Origin: Streptomyces termitum
GTDB lineage: Bacteria > Actinomycetota > Actinomycetes > Streptomycetales > Streptomycetaceae
Length of the DNA stretch: 64,000 bases
Assembly: GCF_014650175.1 (NCBI RefSeq)
Contig: NZ_BMUL01000004.1
Span: 1 to 64,000, forward strand
Reading direction: 5' to 3'
This document shows, piece by piece, positions 1 through 9,483 of the stretch. The notes beneath the pieces are model-generated. The model did no database searches. It was given only the letters and a program-made list of their open reading frames with translations, and had not been told where the DNA came from. A program made the position numbers and the translations under genes. The first letter of the stretch is position 1, and every line of letters starts with the position of its first letter.

Positions 1-3000
1 ACCGAGGTGAGCCGCGGTTTCGACGCGTACGGGATGGTCTCCACGGAGTCCTCCACCGGCGACACCGCCAAGCCCGGCGACGAGAAGTGTGTCACCACCA
101 CCTATGCCCGCAACACCGGGGCGAACATCCTCGACAAGGTCAGCCGGGTCGAGACCGTCGCCGTGTCCTGCGGCGCGGCGGTCTCCCGTCCCGCCGACGT
201 CATCGACGACACCCGCACCTTCTACGACGGCGGCACCTTCGGCGCCGCGCCCACCCGGGCCATGGTCACCCGCACCGAGCGGATCAACGGCAAGGGCGAC
301 GGCTACGACCCGGTGGCCACCACCCCGTCCCTCTGCGGCACCGGCGGCACCCAGCTCTGCTACGACGCCTATGGACGCACCCTGGCCGGCGCGGACGCCT
401 ACGGGAACGTCACCAAGACCTCCTACGCCCCCGCCACGGGCGAGATCCCGACCACGATCACCGTCACCAACCCCAAGGGGCACGTGACGACCACCGTGGC
501 CGACCCGCTCCGCGCCCAGGCCACCCAGGTCACCGACGCCAACGGCAAGATCACCACCACCGCGTACGACCCGCTCGGCCGGGCCGTCAAGGTGTGGCAG
601 CCGACCCGCTCGGCCGCCACCTACCCCGACTCGCCCAGTTACGCCTTCGAGTACCTCGTCCGGCGCGACGGCCCGATCGTCGTCACCACCAGGGCGCTCA
701 CCCACGACAGCAAGTACGACGTCACCTACTCCTTCCAGGACGGCCTGCTGCGCGAGCGGCAGACCCAGATGGAATCGCCGGACCTCGCGGGACGCCTCGT
801 CACCGAGACCTTCTACGACACCCGCGGCCTGGTGTGGCGCAACTCCGGGTCCTTCTTCGCCACCGGAGCTCCCGAACCCGTCCTGGTCACCGGGCAGGAC
901 CTGAACTACCCGGCCTCCACGGACACCCTGTACGACGGCGCGGGCCGGGTCACGGCGGTGATCGCGCGGAAGTACGGCGACGAGACCAAGCGCACCACCA
1001 CCGCGTACACCGGCGACACCACCACCATCGTCCCGCCGAAGGGCGGCACCGCGACCACCACGGTCAAGGACGCCCTCGGCCGCACCACGGAGGTCAGGGA
1101 GTACACCGACGCCGCCCGCACCGCCTCCCAGTCGACGTCCTACCGCTTCGACAAGCGGGGCCGGGTCGACCGCATCACCGACCCGACGGGCGCCGTGTGG
1201 ACGTACGGCTATGACGTCCGCGGCCGGCGGACCGAGTCCGTCGACCCCGACAAGGGCACGACCCGCACCACCTACGACAAGGGCGACCGGGCCACGGACG
1301 TCACCGACGCCCGCCCGACCACCCTGCACACCTCCTACGACGAGCTCGGCCGCAAGGTCTCGCTCACCTCGGGCGCGGCGACCCTCGCCACCTGGGAGTA
1401 CGACACCGTCGCCAAGGGCCAGCTCTCCAAGGCCACCCGCTACGAGGGCTCCGCCGCCTACCAGACCTCGGTGACCTCGTACAACAGCCTCTACCAGCCG
1501 GTGGTCACCCAGCTGACCGTCCCGGCCTCCGAGGGCGCCCTGGCCGGCACGTACAAGTGGACGACCTCCTACAACCCCAACACCGGCCAGGTGATGTGGA
1601 CCCAGCACCCCGCCATCGGCGGACTGCCGGCGGAGAAGGTCGCCAACACGTACACCCCGGTGCACGGCCTGCTCAACACCGTCGGCGCGGGCTCCGACGC
1701 GCTCGTGTCGGCGAACACCTACGACCACTACGGCCGCAACACCCGGCAGGAGCTCGGCGCCTTCGCCCAGCACGTGTGGGTCAGCAACGAGTACGACGAG
1801 CACACCGGCGCCCCGCTGCGGCGCTACGTCGACCGCGAGGTCGCCCCGCAGCGCGTCGAGGACACCGCCTTCGGCTACGACGCCGCGGGCAACATGACCT
1901 CGCTCGCCACCGGCTACGGCCAGGGCACGGGCCGCACCACCGACACCCAGTGCTTCGCGCTCGACGCCCTGCGCCGGATCACCGAGGCGTGGACCAACAC
2001 CGGCACGGCCTGCGCCGCCGCCCCGTCGGGCACGGCCGTCGGCGGCGAGAACCCCTACTGGACGACGTACACCTACGACGCCGTCGGCAACCGGAAGACC
2101 GAGACCAGGCACAAGACGCCCTCCGGTCCCACCGCCGACACCGTCCGCACCTACGCCGCCCCGACCGCAGGCACGCACGACCTGCCCAAGGTCACCCAGA
2201 CCGGCACCGACCCGCGCGAGGAGACCTACACCTACGACGCGGCCGGCAACACCCGGACCCGCACCATCGGGTCCGCCGCCCAGCAGACGCTCGCCTGGAA
2301 CGACGAGGGACGGCTCGCTTCCGTCACCCAGGGCGCGAACGTCAGCTCGTACATCTACACCACCGAGGGGCAGCGCCTGGTCAAGAAGGACTCCACCGGC
2401 ACCACGATCACCCTGCCCGCGGGCAACGAGGTGCGGCTCGACAAGGCCGGGAAGGTCACCGGCACCCGCTACTACACGGCCGACGCGAAGATCGTCGCCC
2501 TGCGCACCGGCGGCAAGCTGCTCTTCACCCTGTCCGACCACCACGGCACCGGCACGGTCCAGATCACGGCCGACGCCGCCCAGACCGTCACGCGCCGCAA
2601 GACCTCCCTCTTCGGCGAGGCCCGCGGCCCCCAGCCCACCGGCTGGACCGGCGACAAGGGCTTCATCGGCGGCACCCGGGACGCCGACTCCGGGCTCACC
2701 CACATCGGTGCCCGCGAGTACGACCCCGCCATCGGCCGCTTCGTCTCGGTCGACCCGATCCTGGAGGCCGACAAGCCGCAGACCATGAACGGCTACGGCT
2801 ACGCGGGCAACAACCCCGTGACCTTCTCCGACCCGACCGGCGAGGCGTTCGAGGAGTGCGTCAACGGCATGTACCGCTGCAAGGGCGGTACGGAGATCAT
2901 CAGCAAGGGCAGCCGCTACGACGAGATCGTGGAGCAGAACAAGGCGTCGGAGCGCCAGCAGCACCAGGCCGTCGCCGACGAGCAGCGCCGGCAGGAACTC

Positions 3001-3636
3001 GGCCGACGGGTCAACGCCGCCTACCGCTCCGGCGGGAACTGGAAGGGCGAGACGATCCTGAACCCGGACGCCACGCAGATCGTCACCATGTGGTTCGTCG
3101 GGATCACCCCGAGCGCCTACCACTTCGACGAGCGCGACAAGTTCACCGCCGGGGTCCAGCAGCACATCTGGATGGACGTGGTCCGCAGGTACCTGCGGAT
3201 GCGACAGGGCACCAAGGTCGGCGACACGATCAAGGGCCTGGACTACAAGACCACGTACGGCGCCAAGATGAACGGCATCCCGCTGAAGCTGCTCATGGCC
3301 GGCGAACTCGCCGACTTCGCCGCCTACTACGGCGGTGACGAGGGGTCCATCGAGGGCGCCACCCGCGCCACCCTCGGCTCCTTCAACCTGAAGGCGACCG
3401 TGAGCGAGTACCAGAGCCTGAGCAAGACCGCGAAGGTCGACTTCGAGCTCACGCAGAAGATGACCGTCGAGTCGCTGACCCGGGGCGTCTCCGAGGAGGG
3501 ATACAAGGGCGGGGCCAAGGAGGGACCCGCGGTCGCGGTGTCCGACGGGGCGCGCGCGGTGTTCCCGGGCGGTCAGCGCGAGCTGAGGTTCACCGTCACC
3601 TGGAGCGAGTCGCTCCCGATGGCGATCACCCCGTAG
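1..3636 (+). CDS. RHS/YD-repeat protein, 5' end outside the window
   Basis: About 1,211 residues are visible; the frame is open through base 1, so the N-terminus lies upstream and the internal GTG at base 7 is probably not the true start. The sequence is a long run of YD repeats (YDxxGR, YDAAGN, YTYDAVGN types). It closes with the conserved RHS core end, a G(Y)AGNNPV..DPTG motif near base 2,830. The last 264 residues or so are unrelated to the repeats and form a variable C-terminal domain, as in polymorphic toxins and wall-associated RHS proteins. I recognise no nuclease or deaminase motif there. The next gene is an unrelated ABC permease, so no immunity gene is apparent. RHS assignment is firm; a toxin role is inference. 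Confidence 0.9.
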   Translation, partial: TEVSRGFDAYGMVSTESSTGDTAKPGDEKCVTTTYARNTGANILDKVSRVETVAVSCGAAVSRPADVIDDTRTFYDGGTFGAAPTRAMVTRTERINGKGDGYDPVATTPSLCGTGGTQLCYDAYGRTLAGADAYGNVTKTSYAPATGEIPTTITVTNPKGHVTTTVADPLRAQATQVTDANGKITTTAYDPLGRAVKVWQPTRSAATYPDSPSYAFEYLVRRDGPIVVTTRALTHDSKYDVTYSFQDGLLRERQTQMESPDLAGRLVTETFYDTRGLVWRNSGSFFATGAPEPVLVTGQDLNYPASTDTLYDGAGRVTAVIARKYGDETKRTTTAYTGDTTTIVPPKGGTATTTVKDALGRTTEVREYTDAARTASQSTSYRFDKRGRVDRITDPTGAVWTYGYDVRGRRTESVDPDKGTTRTTYDKGDRATDVTDARPTTLHTSYDELGRKVSLTSGAATLATWEYDTVAKGQLSKATRYEGSAAYQTSVTSYNSLYQPVVTQLTVPASEGALAGTYKWTTSYNPNTGQVMWTQHPAIGGLPAEKVANTYTPVHGLLNTVGAGSDALVSANTYDHYGRNTRQELGAFAQHVWVSNEYDEHTGAPLRRYVDREVAPQRVEDTAFGYDAAGNMTSLATGYGQGTGRTTDTQCFALDALRRITEAWTNTGTACAAAPSGTAVGGENPYWTTYTYDAVGNRKTETRHKTPSGPTADTVRTYAAPTAGTHDLPKVTQTGTDPREETYTYDAAGNTRTRTIGSAAQQTLAWNDEGRLASVTQGANVSSYIYTTEGQRLVKKDSTGTTITLPAGNEVRLDKAGKVTGTRYYTADAKIVALRTGGKLLFTLSDHHGTGTVQITADAAQTVTRRKTSLFGEARGPQPTGWTGDKGFIGGTRDADSGLTHIGAREYDPAIGRFVSVDPILEADKPQTMNGYGYAGNNPVTFSDPTGEAFEECVNGMYRCKGGTEIISKGSRYDEIVEQNKASERQQHQAVADEQRRQELGRRVNAAYRSGGNWKGETILNPDATQIVTMWFVGITPSAYHFDERDKFTAGVQQHIWMDVVRRYLRMRQGTKVGDTIKGLDYKTTYGAKMNGIPLKLLMAGELADFAAYYGGDEGSIEGATRATLGSFNLKATVSEYQSLSKTAKVDFELTQKMTVESLTRGVSEEGYKGGAKEGPAVAVSDGARAVFPGGQRELRFTVTWSESLPMAITP

Positions 3637-3692
3637 CGAACGGGGCGAACCGCCCCCGCGCCGACCGCCCCGGCGGCGCGCGGAGACACGGT

Positions 3693-3729
3693 CCCGGCGG
3701 GCCGGAGGGAACACCTCCGGCCCGCCGGG
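3693..3729 (+). terminator. Strong hairpin terminator after the RHS gene
   Basis: A perfect 16-bp inverted repeat (3693-3708 and 3714-3729) with a 5-base loop lies 57 bases after the RHS stop codon. There is no long T tract, as is usual for Streptomyces terminators. Confidence 0.75.
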
Positions 3730-3816
3730 TCGTTCCCGGACTCAACCGAAAGTTTGACCCGGGAGCCATCCGTGGCGCGATGCCCGCGGCGGGCCCGGCC
3801 CAGCAGGCTTGGCCTC

Positions 3817-4893
3817 ATGTTCGTGGCATGGAGAGACCTGAGATTCGCCAAGGGGCGGTTCGCCCTCATGGGCACGGTGATCGTGCTGATCACCCTGCTC
3901 GTGGGGCTCCTTTCCGGGCTGACGGCCGGACTCGCGCGGGAGAACGTCTCCGCGATCACCGGCCTGCCCGCCGATCGGATCGCCTTCGCCGCCCCGCCGG
4001 CCGGGCAGTCCGTCTCCTTCACCAACTCCACGGTGACGGAGAAGCAGTGGACCGGCTGGGCGGGCCGGGACGGGGTGACCGCCGCCGCGCCGCTCGGCAT
4101 CCGCACCCTCAACGCGACCGCGGGCGACCGCACCGCCGCCGTCTCCGCCTTCGGCACGGAGCCGGACGACGGGCTCGCCCCGGCCCCGGTCGCCCCCGGC
4201 CGGACCGTCCTCTCCGCGTCCGCGGCGAAGGAGCTCGACGCGGAGGTGGGGGAGACCGTCCGGCTCGGGCCGCTCGACGTCACCGTCTCCGCCGTCGCCG
4301 GGGACGCCTCGTACAGCCACACGCCGGTCGCCTGGACCTCCCTCGACGACTGGCAGCGGCTCGGCCACAGCGGCACCACCACCGAGGAGCAGGCGACGGT
4401 GATCGCGCTGCGCGGCGACGGCGCCGACTGGGCGGCCGGTGACGCGGCGGCCGGAACCGAGGCGCGGACCGTCGACGGCGCCCTCACCGCCATAGGGTCC
4501 TACCAGGCCGAGAACGGCTCCCTCCAGCTCATGCGCGGCTTCCTCTTCGTGATCTCCGCGCTGGTCATAGGGGCCTTCTTCACCGTCTGGACCATCCAGC
4601 GCAGCGGTGACGTCGCCGTCCTCAAGGCACTCGGCGCCTCCACCGGCTACCTGCTGCGCGACGCCCTCGGCCAGGCCGTGCTCATGCTGGTCGCCGGCAC
4701 CCTGCTGGGCACCGGCCTCGCCCTCGGCATCGGCCTCCTGGTCAGCGGCGGCGACGTGCCCTTCGTCCTCGCGCCGCTCACCGTCCTCGGCCCGGCCGCC
4801 GTGATCATCGTCCTCGGGGCCGTCGGCTCCGCCCTGTCCATCCGGCGGATCACCGCCGTCGACCCCCTCACCGCGCTCGGGAGCGCCCGATGA
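3817..4893 (+). CDS. ABC transporter permease, FtsX/MacB-like
   Basis: 358 residues. One N-terminal membrane segment (about residues 12-36) is followed by a roughly 200-residue extracytoplasmic domain and three C-terminal membrane segments, the typical FtsX/MacB (LolC/E-type) permease layout. Such permeases act as mechanotransmission exporters with a separate ATPase. The start at 3817 is preferred over an in-frame ATG at 3754 because the protein then begins directly with MFVAWRDLRFAKGR, usual for this family, and a CAGGCT hexamer sits 7 bases upstream, suggesting leaderless translation. The stop overlaps the next gene's ATG by 4 bases, so the pair is co-translated. Substrate unknown. Confidence 0.88.
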   Translation: MFVAWRDLRFAKGRFALMGTVIVLITLLVGLLSGLTAGLARENVSAITGLPADRIAFAAPPAGQSVSFTNSTVTEKQWTGWAGRDGVTAAAPLGIRTLNATAGDRTAAVSAFGTEPDDGLAPAPVAPGRTVLSASAAKELDAEVGETVRLGPLDVTVSAVAGDASYSHTPVAWTSLDDWQRLGHSGTTTEEQATVIALRGDGADWAAGDAAAGTEARTVDGALTAIGSYQAENGSLQLMRGFLFVISALVIGAFFTVWTIQRSGDVAVLKALGASTGYLLRDALGQAVLMLVAGTLLGTGLALGIGLLVSGGDVPFVLAPLTVLGPAAVIIVLGAVGSALSIRRITAVDPLTALGSAR

Positions 4894-5570
4894 GCCTCGC
4901 ACTCGAAGCCGTGACCCTCACCTACCCGGACGGCGACGGGCGGCTCACCGCCCTCGACGAGGTCTCCCTCACCGTCCCGGCCGGCCGCCTCACGGCCGTC
5001 GTCGGCCCCTCCGGCTCCGGCAAGTCCAGCCTCCTCGCGGTCGCCGCGACCCTCGTCACCCCCGACCGGGGCCGGGTCGTCGTGGCCGGGACCGACACCG
5101 CCGGGCTCGACCGGGCGGGCCGGGCGGCGCTGCGCCGGGACACGATCGGCATCGTCTTCCAGCAGCCCAACCTGCTGCCCTCGCTGACCGCCCTGGAACA
5201 GCTCCAGGTGATGGCCCACCTGGCGGGCCGCCCGCCCGCGTCGGTACGGGACCGGGCCATGGGCCTGCTCGACGCGGTCGGCCTCGCGGACCGGGCCGGC
5301 CGCCGCCCGCACCAGCTCTCCGGCGGCCAGCGCCAGCGCGTCAACATCGCGCGGGCGCTCATGAACGAGCCCGCCGTGCTCCTCGTCGACGAGCCGACCA
5401 GCGCCCTCGACCACGAGCGGGGGGCGGCGGTCGTCGCCCTCCTCACCGAGCTGACCCGGACCCGGGGCACGGCGACGGTCCTGGTCACCCACGACCACGC
5501 GCACCTGGCCGGGGCGGACGAGACGGTCACGGTCCACGACGGCCGGCTGACCCGCCCGGCGACGGTGTAG
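4890..5570 (+). CDS. ABC transporter ATP-binding protein, LolD/MacB-type
   Basis: 226 residues. Walker A is GPSGSGKSS, the Q-loop is VFQQPNLLPSLTA, the signature is LSGGQRQR, Walker B is VLLVDEPTSALD, and the switch histidine lies in VTHDHAHL. The PNLLPSLTALEQ segment is typical of the LolD/MacB/FtsE class. ATG overlaps the permease stop (ATGA), so the two genes form one operon and presumably one complex at the cytoplasmic membrane. Followed by a strong bidirectional terminator. Confidence 0.92.
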   Translation: MSLALEAVTLTYPDGDGRLTALDEVSLTVPAGRLTAVVGPSGSGKSSLLAVAATLVTPDRGRVVVAGTDTAGLDRAGRAALRRDTIGIVFQQPNLLPSLTALEQLQVMAHLAGRPPASVRDRAMGLLDAVGLADRAGRRPHQLSGGQRQRVNIARALMNEPAVLLVDEPTSALDHERGAAVVALLTELTRTRGTATVLVTHDHAHLAGADETVTVHDGRLTRPATV

Positions 5571-5581
5571 CACCCCCTCGT

Positions 5582-5631
5582 ACGCGGACGGGCCCGCACC
5601 CCTTCTCCAAGGGGTGCGGGCCCGTCCGCGT
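5582..5631. terminator. Bidirectional terminator, 23-bp perfect stem
   Basis: 5582-5604 and 5609-5631 are perfect inverted repeats around a 4-base loop (CTCC). It lies between the convergent ABC ATPase gene (+) and the IclR regulator (-) and can serve both. Confidence 0.88.
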
Positions 5632-5643
5632 GTGCCGGTGGGG

Positions 5644-6447
5644 TCAGTGCTGGCCGTTGGCGGTGTTGGCGAGGGCCGTGGAGAGCTCGCGGGCGACCTG
5701 CTGGAGGATCGGCACGATCTTCTCCGTCGCCGCCTCGGTGACCCGCCCGGCGGGCCCCGAGATGGAGATGGCCGCCGCGGTGGGGGAGTCGGGGACGGAG
5801 ACCGCGAGGCAGCGGACTCCTATCTCCTGCTCGTTGTCGTCGACGGCGTAGCCGGCGTCCCGGACCGCCGCGAGCGCCGCGAGGAAGCCGTCGGCCGTGG
5901 TGATGGTCTTCTCGGTCGCGGCCGGCATGCCGGTGCGGGAGAGCAGGGCGCGCACCTCGTCGTCCGGGGTGTGCGCGAGGAGTGCCTTGCCGACGCCGGT
6001 GGAGTGCGGCAGCACCCGGCGGCCGACCTCGGTGAACATGCGCATGGAGTGCTTGGACGGCACCTGCGCGACGTACACGATCTCGTCGCCGTCGAGGAGC
6101 GCCATGTTCGCCGTCTCGCCGGTCTCCTCGACGAGCCGCGCCAGGTAGGGGCGGGCCCAGGTGCCGAGGAGGCGGGAGGCGGACTCGCCGAGGCGGATCA
6201 GCCGGGGGCCGAGCGCGTACCGCCGGTTGGGCTGCTGGCGGACGTAGCCGCAGGCGACGAGGGTGCGCATGAGGCGGTGGATGGTGGGCAGCGGCAGTCC
6301 GCTGCTGGCGGAGAGCTCGCTCAGCCCGACCTCGCCGCCGGCGTCGGCCATCCGTTCCAGGAGGTCGAAGGCGCGCTCGAGGGACTGGACGCCGCCGCTC
6401 GCGGCGGGCTTGGCGGCGTCGGTGGTGCTGGCGCTGGACGTCGGCAC
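5644..6447 (-). CDS. allR: IclR-family regulator of allantoin catabolism (AllR-like)
   Basis: 267 residues from the GTG at 6447, chosen because GAAAGGA precedes it by 8 bases; longer forms begin upstream of this ribosome binding site. An N-terminal winged helix (LSELSASSGLPLPTIHRLM, about residues 35-60) is followed by an IclR effector domain (STGVGKALLA, DNEQEIGVRCLAVSVP). IclR proteins usually repress catabolic genes and release DNA on binding a pathway intermediate; AllR-type proteins respond to glyoxylate or allantoin-related ligands. It diverges from allB-alc across a 326-base region with operator-like repeats, so repression of that operon is likely. Family assignment is firm; the ligand is inferred. 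Confidence 0.88.
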   Translation of the reverse strand: MPTSSASTTDAAKPAASGGVQSLERAFDLLERMADAGGEVGLSELSASSGLPLPTIHRLMRTLVACGYVRQQPNRRYALGPRLIRLGESASRLLGTWARPYLARLVEETGETANMALLDGDEIVYVAQVPSKHSMRMFTEVGRRVLPHSTGVGKALLAHTPDDEVRALLSRTGMPAATEKTITTADGFLAALAAVRDAGYAVDDNEQEIGVRCLAVSVPDSPTAAAISISGPAGRVTEAATEKIVPILQQVARELSTALANTANGQH

Positions 6448-6632
6448 GGCAACGGTCCTTTCGGGGCAGGCGGGCAAGGCAGCAGCCTACCGGTCCACGG
6501 CGCCGGACCCGGTGTGCGGGGCCCGGCGTACGGGCCGGTCAGCGGGGTGTTTGTCCGGTGTCGGCGGCTGGTCGGCGGGGGTCTGGGGCGCTCCGCCTGT
6601 GCGGAGCTACCTTCTACTGTACGAAATCAGGA

Positions 6633-6756
6633 TTCCACTTTGTGGAAACGTCCAAGTGGGGATGGTCGCACTCCGGCGGGCGGGGGCGCCCTTGACGGCT
6701 GTCTCTTCCCGGCCGCAGACTCCTTCAACAGTTCGTTGAAATTCTGCTTCGTGGAA
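6633..6756. promoter_or_regulatory. allR-allB intergenic operators
   Basis: Three operator-like sites lie in the gene-free stretch 6448-6773. A perfect inverted repeat TTCCACTTTGTGGAA is at 6633-6647. TTCAAC-N5-GTTGAA is at 6724-6740. TTCTGCTTCGTGGAA at 6742-6756 matches the first site at 12 of 15 positions. The last two are only 17 bases from the allB start and would block transcription if bound by the IclR protein. The rest of the stretch shows nothing further. Assignment to AllR is inferred from position and palindromic form. Confidence 0.65.
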
Positions 6757-6773
6757 GTGGAGCGGGAAGGGGC

Positions 6774-8111
6774 ATGGTGGACGTCAACCTGGTACTGCGC
6801 TCGACGCGTGTCGTCACCCCGGAGGGGACGCGGCCGGCGGCCGTGGCCGTGTCGGGCGGGACGATCGCCGGGGTGTGGCCCTACGAGGCCGGGGTTCCGG
6901 CGGGCGCGCGGCTGGAGGACGTCGGCGACGACGTCGTGCTGCCGGGTCTGGTCGATTCCCACGTGCACGTGAACGACCCCGGCCGCACCGAGTGGGAGGG
7001 GTTCTGGACCGCGACGCGCGCGGCGGCGGCGGGCGGCATCACGACCATCGTGGACATGCCGCTGAACTCGCTGCCGCCGACGACGACGGTGGAGAACCTG
7101 CGGGTGAAGCAGGACGTGGCCCGGTCGAAGGCGCACGTGGACGTGGGCTTCTGGGGCGGCGCGCTGCCCGACAACGTCAAGGACCTGCGGCCCCTGCACG
7201 ACGCGGGCGTCCACGGCTTCAAGTGCTTCCTGTCGCCGTCGGGCGTGGACGAGTTCCCGGAGCTGGACCAGGAGCAACTGGCGTCGTCGCTGGCGGAGAT
7301 CGCCGGGTTCGACGGGCTGATGATCGTCCACGCCGAGGACCCGCACCACCTGGCCGCCGCCCCGCAGAAGTCCTCGACCGCCTACGCGGACTTCCTGGCC
7401 TCGCGCCCCAGGGACGCGGAGAACACCGCGATCCAGAACCTGATCGACCAGGCCCGCCGCCTCGGCGCCCGGGTCCACGTCCTGCACCTGTCCTCCTCGG
7501 ACGCGCTGGAGCCGATCGCGGCGGCGAAGGCCGAGGGCGTGAAGATCACCGTCGAGTCCTGCCCGCACTTCCTCACGCTGACGGCGGAGGAGATCCCGGA
7601 CGGGGCGACGGAGTTCAAGTGCTGCCCGCCGATCCGCGAGGCCGCCAACCAGGACGCGCTGTGGCAGGGCCTGGCCGACGGGGTCATCGACTGCGTCGTG
7701 TCCGACCACTCCCCGTCCACGGCGGACCTGAAGACGCCGGACTTCTCCTCCGCGTGGGGCGGCATCTCCTCGCTCCAGCTGGGGCTGCCCGCGATCTGGA
7801 CCGAGGCCCGGCGCCGCGGCCACGGCCTGGAGGACGTGGCGCGCTGGATGTCCGCCGGCCCGGCCCGGCTCGCCGGACTGGACCGCAAGGGCGGCATCGA
7901 GGCGGGCAAGGACGCCGACTTCGCGGTCATCGACCCCGAGGCGACGTTCACCGTCGACCCGGCCGGGCTCCAGCACCGCAACCGGATCACCGCCTACGCG
8001 GGCAAGACCCTCCACGGCGTGGTCAAGGCGACCTGGCTGCGCGGCGAGAAGATCAACGACGGCGGCACCCTCACCGACCCCAGCGGCCTGCTCCTGGAAA
8101 GGAACAACTGA
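6774..8111 (+). CDS. allB: Allantoinase
   Basis: 445 residues. It hydrolyses allantoin to allantoate, the first committed step of ureide breakdown, in the cytoplasm. It is a cyclic amidohydrolase with metal ligands visible in order: HVHVND (residues 62-67), the carboxylated lysine in [10 protein letters not shown], histidines in VHAED and HLSSSD, and aspartate in SDHSPS. ATG follows a GGGAAGGGG ribosome binding site. alc begins 3 bases after its stop. The gene order regulator-allB-alc is the usual Streptomyces allantoin locus. Probably controlled by the IclR protein encoded divergently. Confidence 0.95.
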   Translation: MVDVNLVLRSTRVVTPEGTRPAAVAVSGGTIAGVWPYEAGVPAGARLEDVGDDVVLPGLVDSHVHVNDPGRTEWEGFWTATRAAAAGGITTIVDMPLNSLPPTTTVENLRVKQDVARSKAHVDVGFWGGALPDNVKDLRPLHDAGVHGFKCFLSPSGVDEFPELDQEQLASSLAEIAGFDGLMIVHAEDPHHLAAAPQKSSTAYADFLASRPRDAENTAIQNLIDQARRLGARVHVLHLSSSDALEPIAAAKAEGVKITVESCPHFLTLTAEEIPDGATEFKCCPPIREAANQDALWQGLADGVIDCVVSDHSPSTADLKTPDFSSAWGGISSLQLGLPAIWTEARRRGHGLEDVARWMSAGPARLAGLDRKGGIEAGKDADFAVIDPEATFTVDPAGLQHRNRITAYAGKTLHGVVKATWLRGEKINDGGTLTDPSGLLLERNN

Positions 8112-8114
8112 CCC

Positions 8115-9230
8115 GTGACCGGCATACCCTCCTTCACCGGCGACGCCAGCCCCTACGGCGGCGGCGACCCGTACGCCGACTACCGCACGGCCGAGTTTCC
8201 CTTCGCCCACTACGCGGACCTCGCCGACCGCCGCCTCGGCGCCGGTGTGATCGCCGCCAACGACGAGTTCTTCGCCGAGCGGGAGAACCTGCTCAAGCCC
8301 GGAGCCGCCGAGTTCGACCCCGAGCACTTCGGCCACAAGGGCAAGATCATGGACGGCTGGGAGACCCGCCGCCGCCGGGGCGCCTCCGCCGCCGAGCCGC
8401 ACCCCGCCGCCGAGGACCACGACTGGGCCCTCGTCCGGCTCGGCGCCCCCGGCGTGATCCGGGGCATCGTCGTCGACACCGCCCACTTCCGGGGCAACTA
8501 CCCGCAGGCCGTCTCCGTCGAGGCCGCCTCCGTGCCCGGCTCGCCCTCGCCCGAGGACCTCCTCGCCGACGACGTGAAGTGGACGGTGCTCGTCCCGCGC
8601 ACCGCCATCGGCGGCCACGCGGCCAACGGCTTCGCGGTCGACGCCGAGCAGCGCTTCACCCACCTCCGCGTCAACCAGCACCCGGACGGCGGCATCGCCC
8701 GCCTCCGCGTCCACGGCGAGGTCGCCCCCGACCCGGCGTGGCTGGGCGTGCTCGGCACCTTCGACCTCGCCGCGCTGGAGAACGGCGGCCGGGTCGAGGA
8801 CGCCTCCGACCGCTTCTACTCGCCCGCCACCCACACCATCCAGCCGGGCAGGTCCCGCAAGATGGACGACGGCTGGGAGACCCGCCGCCGCCGCGACAAG
8901 GGCAACGACTGGATCCGCTACGCGCTCGTCGCCGAGTCCGCGATCCGCGCCGTCGAGATCGACACCGCCTACCTCAAGGGCAACAGCGCGGGCTGGGCGG
9001 CCCTCTCCGTCGCCGCCGAGGGCTCGGACGACTGGACCGAGATCCTGCCCCGGACCCGCCTCCAGCCCGACACCGACCACCGCTTCGTGCTCGACGCGCC
9101 GGCGGTCGGCTCCCGGGTCCGGATCGACATCTACCCCGACGGCGGCATCTCCCGCCTCCGCCTCTTCGGCTCGCTGACGGAGACGGGCGCGGCCGCGCTC
9201 GCCGCCCGCCACCGGGAACTGGGCGGCTGA
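8115..9230 (+). CDS. alc: Allantoicase
   Basis: 371 residues from GTG at 8115. It converts allantoate to ureidoglycolate and urea, following allantoinase. The protein is a tandem repeat of two allantoicase domains: KIMDGWETRRRR in the first half (about residues 77-88) recurs as KMDDGWETRRRR in the second (about residues 250-261), and the I.VDTA.F.GNYP motif recurs as VEIDTAYLKGN. Only three bases separate it from allB, so the two are one operon. Enzymes for the next steps (ureidoglycolate lyase, malate synthase) are not in the window. Confidence 0.95.
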   Translation: MTGIPSFTGDASPYGGGDPYADYRTAEFPFAHYADLADRRLGAGVIAANDEFFAERENLLKPGAAEFDPEHFGHKGKIMDGWETRRRRGASAAEPHPAAEDHDWALVRLGAPGVIRGIVVDTAHFRGNYPQAVSVEAASVPGSPSPEDLLADDVKWTVLVPRTAIGGHAANGFAVDAEQRFTHLRVNQHPDGGIARLRVHGEVAPDPAWLGVLGTFDLAALENGGRVEDASDRFYSPATHTIQPGRSRKMDDGWETRRRRDKGNDWIRYALVAESAIRAVEIDTAYLKGNSAGWAALSVAAEGSDDWTEILPRTRLQPDTDHRFVLDAPAVGSRVRIDIYPDGGISRLRLFGSLTETGAAALAARHRELGG

Positions 9231-9250
9231 CCCGCCGCCGTACGAGGACC

Positions 9251-9288
9251 CCGGGGGACCGGACCGGCCGACACCGGCCGTCCCCCGG
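9251..9288 (+). terminator. Terminator after alc
   Basis: CCGGGGGAC (9251-9259) pairs with GTCCCCCGG (9280-9288), with further pairing possible inside the loop. It lies 21 bases after the alc stop. The remaining bases to 9483 are GC-rich with no gene I can support. Confidence 0.6.
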
Positions 9289-9483
9289 AACGACCCCGGG
9301 GGCCCCGGCCCGCCGGGGACGGGACCGGACGCGCTCCGGTCCCGCCGACCGGGCGGGCACGACACCCCGCCCGGCGCGCGGGGCGCACCGACCCGACAGC
9401 ACCGGTGCGCCCCCGCGCCCCCTTCTTTTGTACGGCTCCGAGCCCCCGGGCCCCCGTTCCCGTATGGTCCCGGTCCGCGGGGT

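Noticed and set aside
6627-9365. Very long open frames antisense to allB-alc and opposite many other genes
   Set aside because: They are by-products of extreme GC at third codon positions; their translations are Arg/Pro/Gly- or Val/Glu/Gly-rich with no domain signal, while the opposite strand has clear families.
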